From positions 62,001 through 126,000 of the forward strand of contig JAEMGR010000038.1 of NCBI GenBank assembly GCA_016458225.1: a DNA stretch of 64,000 bases. Reading direction: 5' to 3'. A model generated the notes under the pieces. It had not been told where the DNA came from. It saw only the letters and a list, made by a program, of their open reading frames with translations, and ran no database searches. Positions 1 through 9,106 of this stretch are shown piece by piece. The position numbers and the translations under genes were made by a program. Position 1 is the stretch's first letter. Each line of letters starts with the position of its first letter. This DNA is from Myxococcaceae bacterium JPH2. Lineage in GTDB: Bacteria > Myxococcota > Myxococcia > Myxococcales > Myxococcaceae.

Positions 1-558
1 CGTCACCAGCCGCTCGTTCACGCAGAACAGCGCCTGCTTGTTCATCACCGACGCGGGGTTCACCGGCCAGAACTCACCGGGGATGTACGAGTAGTCCGTG
101 ATGGTGCCGCCGAGCGGCGAGTGGATGCGGTGGTAGTCGCGCGGGGACAGGTAGATGGTCGTCCAGGCGCCGCCGTGGAAGGGCTTGCCGGCCTCGGCGT
201 CACCGAGCAGCTCGTCCACCGAGTACTCGATGCCCTTGGCCTGGAAGCAGCGGCCGCCCTCGGAGTAGCCCACCTGCGAGACGCGTCCGTCCACCGGAGA
301 CACGACGGCCTTCGCGTCCGAGTCGATGGGGCGCAGGCCGGGCTTGAGCGCGCGGGTGAAGAACTGCGCGAACGTCGGGTAGTGCTCGAAGGAGTGCTCG
401 GCCTCCTCCATGTCGACGTTGTACGAGCGCGCGAAGGAGCGCATGGCCGCCTGATGCAGGGCGGCCGGTACGGGCAGGCGGGTGGCGAGGCCCACGGCGG
501 AAGACAGGGCCGACTTGGGCAACACGCGCATCAACTTCATGAAGGTCTGGTCGTTCAT
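1..558 (-). CDS. psd: Phosphatidylserine decarboxylase, C-terminal part cut by window edge
   Basis: Decarboxylates phosphatidylserine to phosphatidylethanolamine at the inner membrane. The 186 visible residues start at ATG 558 (MNDQTFMKLMRVLP). They contain the family blocks VSPVDGRV, which carries the catalytic Asp, and SPRDYHRIHSP, which carries the catalytic His, followed by PGEFWPVNPASV and CVNERLVT. The C-terminal autocleavage motif (LGST type), which generates the pyruvoyl group, would lie outside the window, so activity cannot be confirmed here. It is the last visible gene of a minus-strand series that includes the mla phospholipid transport genes, which fits a lipid-homeostasis context. 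Identity is very likely from the motif blocks alone. Confidence 0.93.
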   Translation of the reverse strand, partial: MNDQTFMKLMRVLPKSALSSAVGLATRLPVPAALHQAAMRSFARSYNVDMEEAEHSFEHYPTFAQFFTRALKPGLRPIDSDAKAVVSPVDGRVSQVGYSEGGRCFQAKGIEYSVDELLGDAEAGKPFHGGAWTTIYLSPRDYHRIHSPLGGTITDYSYIPGEFWPVNPASVMNKQALFCVNERLVT

Positions 559-610
559 TCGGCGGCGAGCGGCAGGGGTGACAAGAAAGTGAGTGGGACC
601 GAGCGGGCCT

Positions 611-1333
611 CTAGCGGCCTGCGTCGCCCGGTGCTGGCACCGTGCCGCCATCGGCGAGCTTCTGCACGGTACGCAGGGCACTGCGAGGGAACACCGCGAG
701 CACCTTTCCCTCTTCAACCACGAGCAGCGAGTTCACGTGGCCGGGGTACTCGAGCTGGCAGGACGCTCGGTCCGCCAGCTCCCAGCTCTCGCGATCGCCC
801 CGCCCTTCCACCGTGATGGACGTGCCGCGGTGGAAGCAGCCCCGGTAGCCGGCCACCAGCTCGGACGCTGGAGAGCCCACCTGGGGGCCCGGCCCACCGG
901 CGTCGGGCGGACCCGCCTCTGGGGCGCCCGCGTCCGGGGGCGCGGCCTTCGCGCGGGGGAAGTTCGTCCGGGAAGGGTCCTCGTTCGAGGGCGCGGTCGC
1001 GCTGGCCACCGCGCGGTCGCGGTCGGAGGCGGCCTGGCTCATGCGCGCGCGGCCCTCGGTCAGGCGGTTCTGCAGCTCCCGCGCGGAGGGCGCGTCCAGG
1101 CTGTCCGTGGGCACGCGCTGCAGGAGCGCTTCAATCTCTCCCACGCTCGGGTCGAGGTAGGCGTCATCCAGCTTCTGCGCGTACAGCTCGCGCCACCTCT
1201 GGCTGGCTTCCTCGTACTCCGCGGAGGGCGGGCCAGGAGAGCGGCGGCATGCGACAGGCGCGAGCGCCAGCGCGAGGACGGCGACAAGGCCCGCGAAGGG
1301 CCGAAGCGATGAGCGGAGGGCCAGGGAGCGCAC
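611..1333 (-). CDS. Predicted lipoprotein of unknown function
   Basis: About 240 residues. A GTG at 1333 is taken as start because it leads directly into a signal peptide (MRSLALRSSLRPFAGLVAV) and a lipobox ending in APVAC, with Cys29 the likely lipidated residue. The middle is an Ala/Pro/Asp-rich linker (about residues 115-150, PPDAGAPEAGPPDAGG), followed by a more structured C-terminal part containing GYRGCFHRGTSITVEGRG and a second Cys about 25 residues later, possibly a disulfide pair. I do not recognise the family. It lies 53 bp upstream of psd and downstream of the metallophosphoesterase on the same strand, so co-transcription is possible. The start is less certain than the reading frame. 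Confidence 0.75.
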   Translation of the reverse strand: MRSLALRSSLRPFAGLVAVLALALAPVACRRSPGPPSAEYEEASQRWRELYAQKLDDAYLDPSVGEIEALLQRVPTDSLDAPSARELQNRLTEGRARMSQAASDRDRAVASATAPSNEDPSRTNFPRAKAAPPDAGAPEAGPPDAGGPGPQVGSPASELVAGYRGCFHRGTSITVEGRGDRESWELADRASCQLEYPGHVNSLLVVEEGKVLAVFPRSALRTVQKLADGGTVPAPGDAGR

Positions 1334-1389
1334 GGCCCCGGTATATGACAACTTCCCCGCCGGAGCGCCGCCCTTTTGCGCGCGGCGCG

Positions 1390-2121
1390 TCAGACGCCGA
1401 GGAACAGGCGCTTGCCGAAGTTGAGCGCGAGATCCGCGTCGAAGATGCGCTGCGCCGACGTCTCGATGTCGTACTCGACGCGCAGGTACTCCACCGTGCG
1501 CGCGTCGGTGTCGCAGATGACGAAGCAGGCCCGGTTGTCGTAGTCGCGCGGCTGACCCACGCTGCCCACGGAGATGATGTACTTGTAGCCTTTGCGCACG
1601 CCGAACTTCTGGGCCACCACGTCGTTGACCTCGCCATTGCCGATGGCGAAGGCGCGGCACAGGTGGCTGTGCCCGATGAACGTCACCTCGGGAAGCTCGG
1701 CCACGTACGGCGTCAGCTCGCGCGCCTGCTCCAGCGCGAAGATGTACTCGTAGGCCTTCGGATCAATGGGCGAGCCGTGGCAGAAGCCCACGTCGCCAAT
1801 CTTGTAGGTGTACGGGAGGCTGCGCAGCCAGGCCATGTTCTCGTCCGTGAGGACGTTGGCGCTCCAGTCGAGCGCGTGCCGAGCGGCGTCGTAGTAGTAC
1901 GAGTAGTCCATCCGCCCGGCCACCGCGGCGTCGTGGTTGCCCAGCAGCGTCACCTCCGCCACCGAGCGCACCAAATCGCAGCAGGGGTTGGGCGAGGCGC
2001 CGTATCCGACGATGTCCCCCAGCGACACGATGCGGTCCACCTTCTGGTGCTCCGCCACGCGCAGCACTTCCGTGAGCGCCTCGATGTTCGAGTGGATGTC
2101 GCTGATGACCGCGATACGCAT
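1390..2121 (-). CDS. Calcineurin-like metallophosphoesterase (YfcE/MJ0936-type)
   Basis: 243 residues from ATG 2121 (MRIAVISDIHSNIEAL). The dimetal site motifs are all visible: SDIHSN (DxH), SLGDIVGYG (GDxxxxG), LLGNHD (GNHD), and later CHGSP and FIGHSHL (GHxH). Such proteins hydrolyse phosphodiesters or phosphomonoesters with Mn2+ or similar metals. The substrate cannot be told from sequence. A GAGG precedes the start by a few bases. An in-frame upstream start exists at 2151, but the conserved first beta strand begins at this ATG. Neighbours on the same strand are a PilZ protein upstream and a lipoprotein downstream. Confidence 0.92.
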   Translation of the reverse strand: MRIAVISDIHSNIEALTEVLRVAEHQKVDRIVSLGDIVGYGASPNPCCDLVRSVAEVTLLGNHDAAVAGRMDYSYYYDAARHALDWSANVLTDENMAWLRSLPYTYKIGDVGFCHGSPIDPKAYEYIFALEQARELTPYVAELPEVTFIGHSHLCRAFAIGNGEVNDVVAQKFGVRKGYKYIISVGSVGQPRDYDNRACFVICDTDARTVEYLRVEYDIETSAQRIFDADLALNFGKRLFLGV

Positions 2122-2163
2122 GAGGGCCTCAGGTGCCGCCCGCGGGCCCATCCCCGCGCGGCG

Positions 2164-2520
2164 TCACAGGGGACTGTGGAAGCTCGGTTGGGACTTCTGC
2201 TGCTGAGTGATGACGCGCCGCAAGCTTTCCAGCGCGTCCGGCGCGATCGCCTCGAAGCGCAGCGCCATGCCAGGCAGGCGCCCGGCGGGCTCCTCCACCT
2301 CGCGCTGCCAGACAACCGTTGCCACCGCTTGGATCTCGGGCTCCGAACCAGGGGACAAGCGCACCTGCGCTCGCGTCCCGGCAGCCAGGGGCGTGCTCGT
2401 CCGGACGAACAGCCCACCCTCGCTCAGGTTGGCGATGCGGGCATAGAGCGTGACGTTCTCGCCCTCGCACCAGCAGCGCAGGTGCGTGGAGATCCGCGCG
2501 TGCTTTCGATTGTCTCTCAA
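2164..2520 (-). CDS. PilZ domain protein (c-di-GMP effector candidate)
   Basis: 118 residues. The start is a TTG at 2520, supported by a GGGAGGT Shine-Dalgarno sequence 7 nt upstream; no better ATG exists. It has the short, single-domain PilZ layout common in myxobacteria: an N-terminal RKHARI segment that can supply the RxxxR-type arginines, then ARIANLSEGGLFVRT, matching the D/NxSxxG half of the c-di-GMP site, then a beta-barrel with an RLSP turn. PilZ proteins bind cyclic di-GMP and act through partner proteins. A GGDEF protein is encoded at 19.0-21.2 kb, but nothing in the sequence links the two directly. Confidence 0.88.
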   Translation of the reverse strand: MRDNRKHARISTHLRCWCEGENVTLYARIANLSEGGLFVRTSTPLAAGTRAQVRLSPGSEPEIQAVATVVWQREVEEPAGRLPGMALRFEAIAPDALESLRRVITQQQKSQPSFHSPL

Positions 2521-2676
2521 CCCGTGACCTCCCGGTGTGGCCTGCCCGCCTGCGCCCTTCCCCCGGTGGCCGCGCCGGATTTTTCCGCCTGCTCCGTCGG
2601 CTGCCCCAGCCTACGGAGCGGGGGCGCAGCCCGTCAAGTCCAGGTGAGAGGTCGCCCTACCCTGGATTTCGGGTCT

Positions 2677-3603
2677 TCACGGCTCGATGGCGCCGAGGTC
2701 GTCAAAGTGGGTCAGCCGGCGGAACTCGGCGAAGCGCGCGTGGATCTCCGCGCGCTGGACTTCCCGGAGGCGCTCCAGGCTGAACTTCTCCACGGTGAAG
2801 GACGCCATCACGCTGCCCATCACCATGGCGCGGCGAAGCAGCGGCTGATCCACCGCGCCCCGGGCCGTGGCCAGCGTGCCCATGAAGCCACCCGCGAACG
2901 TGTCCCCGGCGCCGGTCGGATCGAACACCTCGGACAGGGGGAACGCCGGGCACGCGAAGATGTGGTCGTGGTCGAAGAGGAGCGCGCCGTACTCACCGCG
3001 CTTGATGACCACGCGCGAGGGGCCCATGCCGAGGATGGCGCGGGCGGCCTTCACCACGTTGTGCTCGCCGGACAGCTGGCGCGCCTCCGCGTCGTTGACG
3101 AACAGGAGGTTGACGCGCTCGAGCGTCTTGAGCAGCGCGGCGCGGCTGCCCTTGATCCAGAAGTTCATGGTGTCGGCGGCGACCAGCTTGGGCGCCTTCA
3201 CCTGATCCAACACCTGGGCCTGGAGCTCAGGGTGGATGTTGCCGAGGAAGACGTAGGGCGTGTCGCGGTACGCCTCGGGGAGCTTGGGCGAGAACGACTG
3301 GAAGACGTTGAGCTGGGTGTCCAGCGTCTGCGCCTCGTTCAGCTCCCAGCCGTAGCGGCCGCGCCAGCGGAAGGTCCGGCCGGGCTCACGGGTGAGTCCC
3401 TCCAGGTCGATGCCCCGGCCCTTGAGGAACGTCAGGTGCCCCTCGGGGAAGTCCTCGCCCACCACGGCCACGACCTGCACCGGGGTGAAGAACGACGCGG
3501 AGGTGGAGAAGTAGGTTGCCGAGCCGCCGAGCACGTCCTCCTTCTGGCCGAAGGGCGTTTCCAGCGAATCCAGCGCGACCGAGCCGACGACGAGGAGGGA
3601 CAT
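2677..3603 (-). CDS. PfkB-family carbohydrate/nucleoside kinase
   Basis: 308 residues, the normal length for the ribokinase/PfkB fold. The N-terminal motif is MSLLVVGSVALDSLETP. The C-terminal signature DPTGAGDTFAGGF (residues 228-240) carries the anion-hole glycines and catalytic base Asp234. The substrate-binding lid region FRWRGRYGWELNEAQTL differs from fructokinases and adenosine kinases I can recall, so the phosphate acceptor (sugar, nucleoside or other) is not assigned. It follows mlaD after a 120-bp gap on the same strand and may belong to the same transcription unit or have its own promoter. Confidence 0.9.
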   Translation of the reverse strand: MSLLVVGSVALDSLETPFGQKEDVLGGSATYFSTSASFFTPVQVVAVVGEDFPEGHLTFLKGRGIDLEGLTREPGRTFRWRGRYGWELNEAQTLDTQLNVFQSFSPKLPEAYRDTPYVFLGNIHPELQAQVLDQVKAPKLVAADTMNFWIKGSRAALLKTLERVNLLFVNDAEARQLSGEHNVVKAARAILGMGPSRVVIKRGEYGALLFDHDHIFACPAFPLSEVFDPTGAGDTFAGGFMGTLATARGAVDQPLLRRAMVMGSVMASFTVEKFSLERLREVQRAEIHARFAEFRRLTHFDDLGAIEP

Positions 3604-3723
3604 GAGAGCTTCCTGAGAGAACAGCCGTGAGACATCCGGGCACGGCGAATCTCGGGAGAGCCCCGTGCGGAAGCCGGGTACGACACCTGCCCCCGCCCCG
3701 TCAAGCCTGGAGGGTGTTCTCGA

Positions 3724-5256
3724 TCAGCGGACCGACGGGACGCCCGTGGCGGTGATGATGGACTTGAGGTCGTCGTCGGTGAAGAACAGTCCGCCACCGA
3801 AGAAGAAGTCGCGGCCCGCGATGAGGCGCTGGGTGGCGGAGTCGCGCTGCTGGGCGTTCAGGATGTCGTCCATGCCCGCCACCACGAAGAGGTGATCGAA
3901 CGCCTGGGCGCGCAGCGTGGCGCGCAGGCGCGGGTAGCGCAGCTCGTCCGCCGCGAAGTTGAACGCGTCCATCTTCAGCGTCAGCGCGTCATCGAAGAGG
4001 TGGACGTCCGCGCCCACGCCGCCCGTGGACTCGATGAGGCCGAAGCGCAGGGTGGTGAAGTAGTAGCGCTTGGCGAACTGGAGGCTGACCTTGAAGGTCT
4101 CCTTGGTGACCTTCTGCGTCTGGATGACCGGGTCGCCGTCGGACGGCGGGTTCGTCTGCACGACCTGCGTCTCCACCTTGCCGCGCGGGTCGTCGATGAT
4201 CTCCAGCAGGTAGTACTTGTCCGGCTTGGGGATGATGCGCAGCGAGAGGCTGTTCTTCGAGCGGCCCTGCGACACCAGATAGGTGGACTGGAGGCCCACC
4301 TCGGTCTGCAGTTGGGTGAGGCGGGTGGCGAACTCGGACACGTCCGAGACGGCCTCGCTGAACTTCTGCCCCAGCTGCTCATCCGTCAGCAGCATGCCGG
4401 CGGTGCCCTCGCCGTTCTTCACCTTGCGGGTGATCTCGTCGAGGTTGGAAAGGGTGCTGTCCAGCTTGTTCAGCGTCTGCTTGAGGCTGGCGACGCTGTC
4501 CTTGAACTCCCCTTCCCCGCTGCCGACGATGTTCTTCACCGTGGCCAGCACCTCGCGCACGTCGCGGGTGATGAGCTCCACGTTGTCGACGATGCGGCCC
4601 ACCTCGGCCTGGTTCGAGCGGGTGATGTTGCGCACGTCGGAGGACACGCCCTCGAAGTTGGCCAGGATGGTGTCCAGCCGGTCCGCGTTGCGGCGCACGG
4701 TGGCGTCCATCGAGTCCGACACGCGGACCAGGTTCTCCACGATGCGCTCGAGCGATCCGGTGCCCTTCTCACCACCAAGAACCTGCCGCAGCGCGCCCGT
4801 CACCTGCTGGATGTCGGAGGTGATCTGCGTGAGGGACTCGAAGACGGCCTCCACGCCCTGGGTGTCGATGACCCGGCGGATCTGCCCGCCGTTCTCCAAC
4901 GGCGGTGACTGCTCCGTGCCTGGGTTCAGGTCCAGGAGGAAGTCGCCGAGCAGCGACTCGGAGCGCTTGGTGATGGCGGCGTCCTGGCGCAGGTCCACGC
5001 CCTGGCGGATCTTCAGCCACACCTTGGCGCGCGTGCCCTCCAGGCTGATGTCGCTGATCTCTCCCACCGGAATGCCGGCGATCTGCACGCGGCTCTTGGG
5101 GCTCAGGCCCGACGCATCCTTGAAGTACGCCCACACCTTCGTGGACTCACGGTCGCTCAGGCCGCCCTTGCGCGCGAAGAGGATGAACGTGACGAGGAAT
5201 GCTCCCGCGGCGATGACCAGCAGGCCAACACGGAAGGGCGTGACGAGCTTCTTCAC
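3724..5256 (-). CDS. mlaD: MlaD/MCE-domain lipid transport protein
   Basis: 510 residues, much longer than E. coli MlaD (about 180). One N-terminal membrane helix (residues 10-30, VGLLVIAAGAFLVTFILFAR) is followed by a single MCE domain (about 38-125) with the typical VWAYFKDASGL, VQIAGIPVGEI and SESLLGDFLLDL blocks. Then comes a long heptad-like helical region (about 140-340, e.g. VETIxRDVREVLATVKNIV-like repeats) and a C-terminal region rich in beta strands. MCE rings with MlaE/MlaF move phospholipids between the membranes. The long helical tail could form a needle or tunnel spanning the periplasm, as in PqiB/YebT-type proteins; this is inference. It is co-directional with mlaF and mlaE. 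Confidence 0.92.
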   Translation of the reverse strand: MKKLVTPFRVGLLVIAAGAFLVTFILFARKGGLSDRESTKVWAYFKDASGLSPKSRVQIAGIPVGEISDISLEGTRAKVWLKIRQGVDLRQDAAITKRSESLLGDFLLDLNPGTEQSPPLENGGQIRRVIDTQGVEAVFESLTQITSDIQQVTGALRQVLGGEKGTGSLERIVENLVRVSDSMDATVRRNADRLDTILANFEGVSSDVRNITRSNQAEVGRIVDNVELITRDVREVLATVKNIVGSGEGEFKDSVASLKQTLNKLDSTLSNLDEITRKVKNGEGTAGMLLTDEQLGQKFSEAVSDVSEFATRLTQLQTEVGLQSTYLVSQGRSKNSLSLRIIPKPDKYYLLEIIDDPRGKVETQVVQTNPPSDGDPVIQTQKVTKETFKVSLQFAKRYYFTTLRFGLIESTGGVGADVHLFDDALTLKMDAFNFAADELRYPRLRATLRAQAFDHLFVVAGMDDILNAQQRDSATQRLIAGRDFFFGGGLFFTDDDLKSIITATGVPSVR

Positions 5257-5339
5257 CTGGAGACACTCCGACGAGGGCTACCGGCCGCGCGCGACTCTAG
5301 CGATTTGCAGGACGAGTGCCATCTTTTCATGGAACCGCC

Positions 5340-6113
5340 CTAGTTCTTCCCGAACCAGGTCTGGAGGAAGACCTTGACGGCCGGGTGCTCCGAGGCCCGC
5401 AGCTGCTCGGGCGGTCCGTGCTCCACGATGACGCCCTTGGACAAGAAGGCGATCTGATCCGCCACGTTGAACGCGGACGCGATGTCGTGGCTGATGACCA
5501 CGCTCGTCACGCCCAGCTCGCGCTGCGCCGCGAGGATCATCTCGTCCACGTAGTCCGTGGTGATGGGATCCAAGCCGGTGGTGGGCTCGTCATAGAGGAC
5601 CACCTTGGGATCCAACACGATGGCGCGCGCCAGGCCCACGCGCTTGCGCATGCCGCCGGACAGGTCCGCGGGGAACTTCTGCTCCGCCTCGCGCTTGAGT
5701 CCCATCAGGTCGAGCTTCGCCCGGACCTTCTCGCGGATCTGCTCCTCGGGAAGACGGGTGTGCTCGCGGAGCGGAAAGGCGACGTTCTCGTACACCGTCA
5801 TCGAGTCGAAGAGCGCGGCGGCCTGGAACACCATGCCGAACTTGCGGCGCACGCGCTGCAGCTCTTCCACGCCCACCGGGACGATGTCCTCGCCGTCGAT
5901 GATGACCTGCCCGCTGTCCGGCTTGAGCAGGCCGATCATGTGCTTCATCAGCACCGTCTTGCCGGAGCCCGAGCCGCCCAGGATGACGCACGTGGAGCCG
6001 GCGGGAACGGTGAGGTTGATGCCGGTGAGCACGCGGTGCTCGCCGAAGGTCTTGTGCAGGTCCACGATGTCGATCATCGGCTTCGCGGACGGGCTGGAGT
6101 TCGAGTCGGACAT
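5340..6113 (-). CDS. mlaF: MlaF-type ABC transporter ATP-binding protein
   Basis: 257 residues from ATG 6113. Walker A GGSGSGKT, Q-loop MVFQAAALFDSMTVYENV, signature DLSGGMRKRV, Walker B VVLYDEPTTGLDP and the switch His in VISHDIASAF are all present. The LSGGMRKR signature and the AALFDSMTV Q-loop are typical of the Mla/Mkl subfamily. It drives phospholipid transport with the MlaE permease and the MlaD MCE protein. The start ATG overlaps the TGA of mlaE by one base (TGATG), which implies translational coupling. Confidence 0.95.
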   Translation of the reverse strand: MSDSNSSPSAKPMIDIVDLHKTFGEHRVLTGINLTVPAGSTCVILGGSGSGKTVLMKHMIGLLKPDSGQVIIDGEDIVPVGVEELQRVRRKFGMVFQAAALFDSMTVYENVAFPLREHTRLPEEQIREKVRAKLDLMGLKREAEQKFPADLSGGMRKRVGLARAIVLDPKVVLYDEPTTGLDPITTDYVDEMILAAQRELGVTSVVISHDIASAFNVADQIAFLSKGVIVEHGPPEQLRASEHPAVKVFLQTWFGKN

Positions 6114-6928
6114 CAGTGCATCAGTACGCCGACGATGAAGTCGAGGATGAAGATGGAGAGCGCGCTGGACACCATGGCCTCGGTGGTGGCCTGGCCGACG
6201 CCCTTGGCGCCACCCGACGCGTTGTAGCCCTTGTAGCAGCAGATCAGCGCCACGGAGAGGCCGAAGATGGCGCCCTTGATGATGCCCTCCCACACGTCCA
6301 TCGGGTCCATCCACTGCCGCGTGCGCGAGATGAACGTGCCGGCGGAGATGCCCTTGACGATGACGGACACCACATAGGCTCCGCCCATGCCTGCCGTGTT
6401 GAAGAGCATGGTGAGCGCCGGGGTCATGAAGAGGCCGGCCTGGATTCGCGGCACCAGCAGGTACTGCACCGGGTTGACCGCCATGGTCTCCAGGGCGTCC
6501 ACCTGCTCGGTGACGCGCATGGTGCCCAGCTCGGTGCACATGGCCGAGCCGGCGCGCATGGTGATCATCAGCGCGGAGAACACTGGGGCCAGCTCGCGGG
6601 TGAGCGTGAGGGCCACCGTGGGGCCCACCAGGCTCTCGGCGTCGAACAGCTCGAAGGCGGTGGAGGACTGGAACGCGAACACCATGCCCGTGAAGAGGCC
6701 GGTGAGCGCGACGATGAAGATGGAGCCCACCCCCACGAAGTCGAGCTGGGCGAAGAGGTTCTGGATGCGCAGGGGGCGGCGCAGGCTCCAGCGGACCACA
6801 TCGACGAGCAGAGACATCACCCCGCCGATGTTGCTCACGAAGCCGATCAGGCCCTGCCCCACGCCTTCCACGGACTGCACGAGGATGCTGGGGCCGCGCT
6901 GGGGCTTGCTGGGGGTATCGATGCTCAT
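6113..6928 (-). CDS. mlaE: MlaE-type ABC transporter permease
   Basis: 271 residues with five to six hydrophobic segments. Conserved MlaE blocks are visible: FVGVGSIFIVALTGLFTGMV, LTRELAPVFSALMITMRAGSA, the helix EQVDALETMAVNPVQYLLVPR, and the final FILDFIVGVLMH. It forms the membrane core of the intermembrane phospholipid transporter with mlaF and mlaD, which follow directly. The 240-bp region upstream, shared with the divergent zinc-ribbon gene, probably contains the promoter. MlaA, MlaB and MlaC homologues are not seen next to it, as is common outside gammaproteobacteria. Confidence 0.94.
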   Translation of the reverse strand: MSIDTPSKPQRGPSILVQSVEGVGQGLIGFVSNIGGVMSLLVDVVRWSLRRPLRIQNLFAQLDFVGVGSIFIVALTGLFTGMVFAFQSSTAFELFDAESLVGPTVALTLTRELAPVFSALMITMRAGSAMCTELGTMRVTEQVDALETMAVNPVQYLLVPRIQAGLFMTPALTMLFNTAGMGGAYVVSVIVKGISAGTFISRTRQWMDPMDVWEGIIKGAIFGLSVALICCYKGYNASGGAKGVGQATTEAMVSSALSIFILDFIVGVLMH

Positions 6929-7166
6929 GCGGTTCGGTTGCCTACTCTACGTCCCTGGGGCCCTGGCACAAGGGATGTCCACGAAAGGAGATCTCGCCCA
7001 GCGGGGCGGGCAGGCGGGCGGGGCGACGTCGCCTTCACAGCAGCTGGAGCAAGTAGCGGTGCGATCTGACTTCCTCCCTGTGGAGTGAAGCGTTTATGTT
7101 CCGCGGCCCTTTTCCTTCACTCCCGACTTGCCCTCCTGGGGCGTCGGGCCCGAGCGACACAAACCG

Positions 7167-7721
7167 ATGGCTACTCTAAAGGTCGGCGGCGAGGTGGATG
7201 CCCAGTGCACCCGCTGCAAACTCTCCCTCGCGCACACCATCCTTGCGATGGTGGGGACGAAGATCGCACGCGTGCGGTGCAACACGTGCGGCGGAGATCA
7301 CGCATACCGAGGCGCTCCCGGCGCCACGGACCGCCCGTCCAGCAGCACCACCAGCTCCACCCGGGCGCCGCGCGCGTCCTCCTCCTCGTCCTCCACGCCC
7401 AAGTCCGAGAAGATCGTCATCTCCTTCGAGGAGCAGCTGGCGGGCAAGGACATCGCCAACGCGCCCCGCTACAGCCCCAAAGACACCTACAAGGTCGATC
7501 AGGTCATCCAGCACCCGACGTTCGGCGTGGGCCTGGTGACGGCCGTGCGCGGTGACAAGGTGGACATCACCTTCAAGGCCGACACGAAGACGCTCGTGCA
7601 CGGCCGCGGCGGCGCTCCCGCCGAGAAGCCCGCCTTCAGCCCGCCCACGTCTCGTCCCGCGGGGCCGGCGGACAAGCCAGTTCCCGTCGCGAGCGAGGCC
7701 TCGGCACCCGCCGAGGATTGA
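7167..7721 (+). CDS. Zinc-ribbon protein with C-terminal SH3-like tail module
   Basis: 184 residues from ATG 7167 (MATLKVGGEVDAQCTRC). The N-terminus has CTRC and, 30 residues on, CNTC, which could make one zinc knuckle. A Ser/Thr/Pro-rich linker follows (about residues 50-80). The C-terminal part reads YKVDQVIQHPTFGVGLV then VDITFKADTKTLVHGR, resembling the small beta-barrel found at the end of UvrD/PcrA helicases and in stand-alone DUF3553-type proteins, which bind RNA polymerase or nucleic acids. That similarity is by eye only. The function is not known. It starts a short plus-strand series. Confidence 0.8.
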   Translation: MATLKVGGEVDAQCTRCKLSLAHTILAMVGTKIARVRCNTCGGDHAYRGAPGATDRPSSSTTSSTRAPRASSSSSSTPKSEKIVISFEEQLAGKDIANAPRYSPKDTYKVDQVIQHPTFGVGLVTAVRGDKVDITFKADTKTLVHGRGGAPAEKPAFSPPTSRPAGPADKPVPVASEASAPAED

Positions 7722-7765
7722 CCCGGAGCCGGTGGGGCGGTGAAGTCTCGCGGACGTCCTCTCTC

Positions 7766-9106
7766 ATGCGTCCGTCGCTCCTCGCCCCGCTGCTCGCGCT
7801 CCTCGCCTCCGCCGCCGCGGCGGCGCCGCCCACGGTGAGCGCCCGGCCCGCTCGCGTGGTGCTGGGGCAGGAGTCGGAAGTCTGGCTGGACGTCCGCGTC
7901 CCCGAGGATGCGGGCCCCGTCCGCGCAGCGGCCTCCTCCGGCACCTTCGAGCAGTCCCGGCTCGAAGGTGGCCCCGTGAGGCGCTTCCGCTGGACGCCCC
8001 CGAGCCAACGCCATCCCTCCGAGGCCGTGCTCGTCTTCTGGCGCGAGGACGAGCCTCTTCCCGAGCCGGCGGTCTTCAGGCTCCCGCTGTGGGGCCGTCT
8101 CACCCTGGACATCTCCACCGCCTCGGGCGCCGAGGTCATCGTCGAGGTGGGCTCGCAGCGCTTCGGCCCCGTCCGCGCCGACGCCAAGGGCCGCGCTCAA
8201 GTGCCCGTCGAAGTGCCCCCTGGAGTCAGCGAGGCGCGAGTTCTCGCCACGCGGGGAACGCTGCGCACCGATCGGCTCACCCCGTTGGACGTGCCTCGCG
8301 CGTCCTCGCTGGCCGTGGCGCTCACGCCGGATCCGCTGTCCGCATCCGAGGGCGGCTGGCTCCTCGTGGCCCGGAGCGACGCGCCCGCGAGCCCGGAGGC
8401 ACTGGTGGTTGGGGCCAAGGGGGCGACACTCGATTCAGGGGAGCGCAGGGGCGAAGTCGTTCGCTATCGCGTGCGCCCGTCCGACTCGGCATCGGAGGTC
8501 TCGGTCGGCGTGCGCCGCTCGGGCAAGGGCATGCCCGAGTCCCGTGTTCGCGCGTCCGTGCGCGGCCTCGGCGAGAACTCTGGCCCTCCTGAGGCGTCTC
8601 GCGTGCGCACGTGGAAACCCTCCGTCTTCTTGCTCAGCGGCGCCGCGCTGGCTCGGGGTGCCAACGCGGGGCCCATGCTCGCGCTGGGCGCCACGTTGCC
8701 CGTCATGCGGGGGCTGGACGCGGAGCTCGAGGTGGGCCTGCGCCACGCCACGCTCGAAGCGGTGGACGAGCGCCGCGAGGATGTCCGCTCCCGCGTGCTG
8801 GGCGTCCCCGTCCTGGCGTCCATGCGTGCCACCCTTTTGCAGCGGGAGGCGTTCTCTCTACACGGCCGTGCAGGTGTAGGAGTGATGCCTTTCCGCCACC
8901 GACTCACGTCGAGCGCCTTCCAGGCGGACCTCGATGAGAGCAAGCTGGGTGTCATGGCCTTCCTCGGCGCACAGGGGGCATATCGATTCGGGCGCTTCAG
9001 CGCGCTGGTGGAATTGCGGGGCGCGTGGGCGCCGGCACGAACCTCGGCCCTGAACGCGCAGCTCGGGGGCGTCGGGCTCGCGGTGGGCATGAGGTTCACG
9101 CCATGA
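7766..9106 (+). CDS. Exported protein with predicted outer-membrane-barrel C-terminus
   Basis: 446 residues from ATG 7766. A signal peptide (MRPSLLAPLLALLASAAAAA) ends near residue 20. Residues about 25-290 form beta-rich repeats resembling Ig/carboxypeptidase-regulatory-like modules. The last 150 residues alternate polar and hydrophobic residues (LLSGAALARGANAGPMLALG, LDAELEVGLRHATLE) and end in VGLAVGMRFTP, typical of a small eight-strand outer-membrane barrel. I do not recognise a named family. The stop overlaps the start of the next gene (ATGA), so the two exported products are probably made together. Confidence 0.8.
   Translation: MRPSLLAPLLALLASAAAAAPPTVSARPARVVLGQESEVWLDVRVPEDAGPVRAAASSGTFEQSRLEGGPVRRFRWTPPSQRHPSEAVLVFWREDEPLPEPAVFRLPLWGRLTLDISTASGAEVIVEVGSQRFGPVRADAKGRAQVPVEVPPGVSEARVLATRGTLRTDRLTPLDVPRASSLAVALTPDPLSASEGGWLLVARSDAPASPEALVVGAKGATLDSGERRGEVVRYRVRPSDSASEVSVGVRRSGKGMPESRVRASVRGLGENSGPPEASRVRTWKPSVFLLSGAALARGANAGPMLALGATLPVMRGLDAELEVGLRHATLEAVDERREDVRSRVLGVPVLASMRATLLQREAFSLHGRAGVGVMPFRHRLTSSAFQADLDESKLGVMAFLGAQGAYRFGRFSALVELRGAWAPARTSALNAQLGGVGLAVGMRFTP

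Noticed and set aside
1249..3630. 793-residue plus-strand frame
   Set aside because: It is the antisense shadow of the metallophosphoesterase, PilZ and PfkB genes, caused by high GC content; the sequence is low-complexity Arg/His/Leu-rich.
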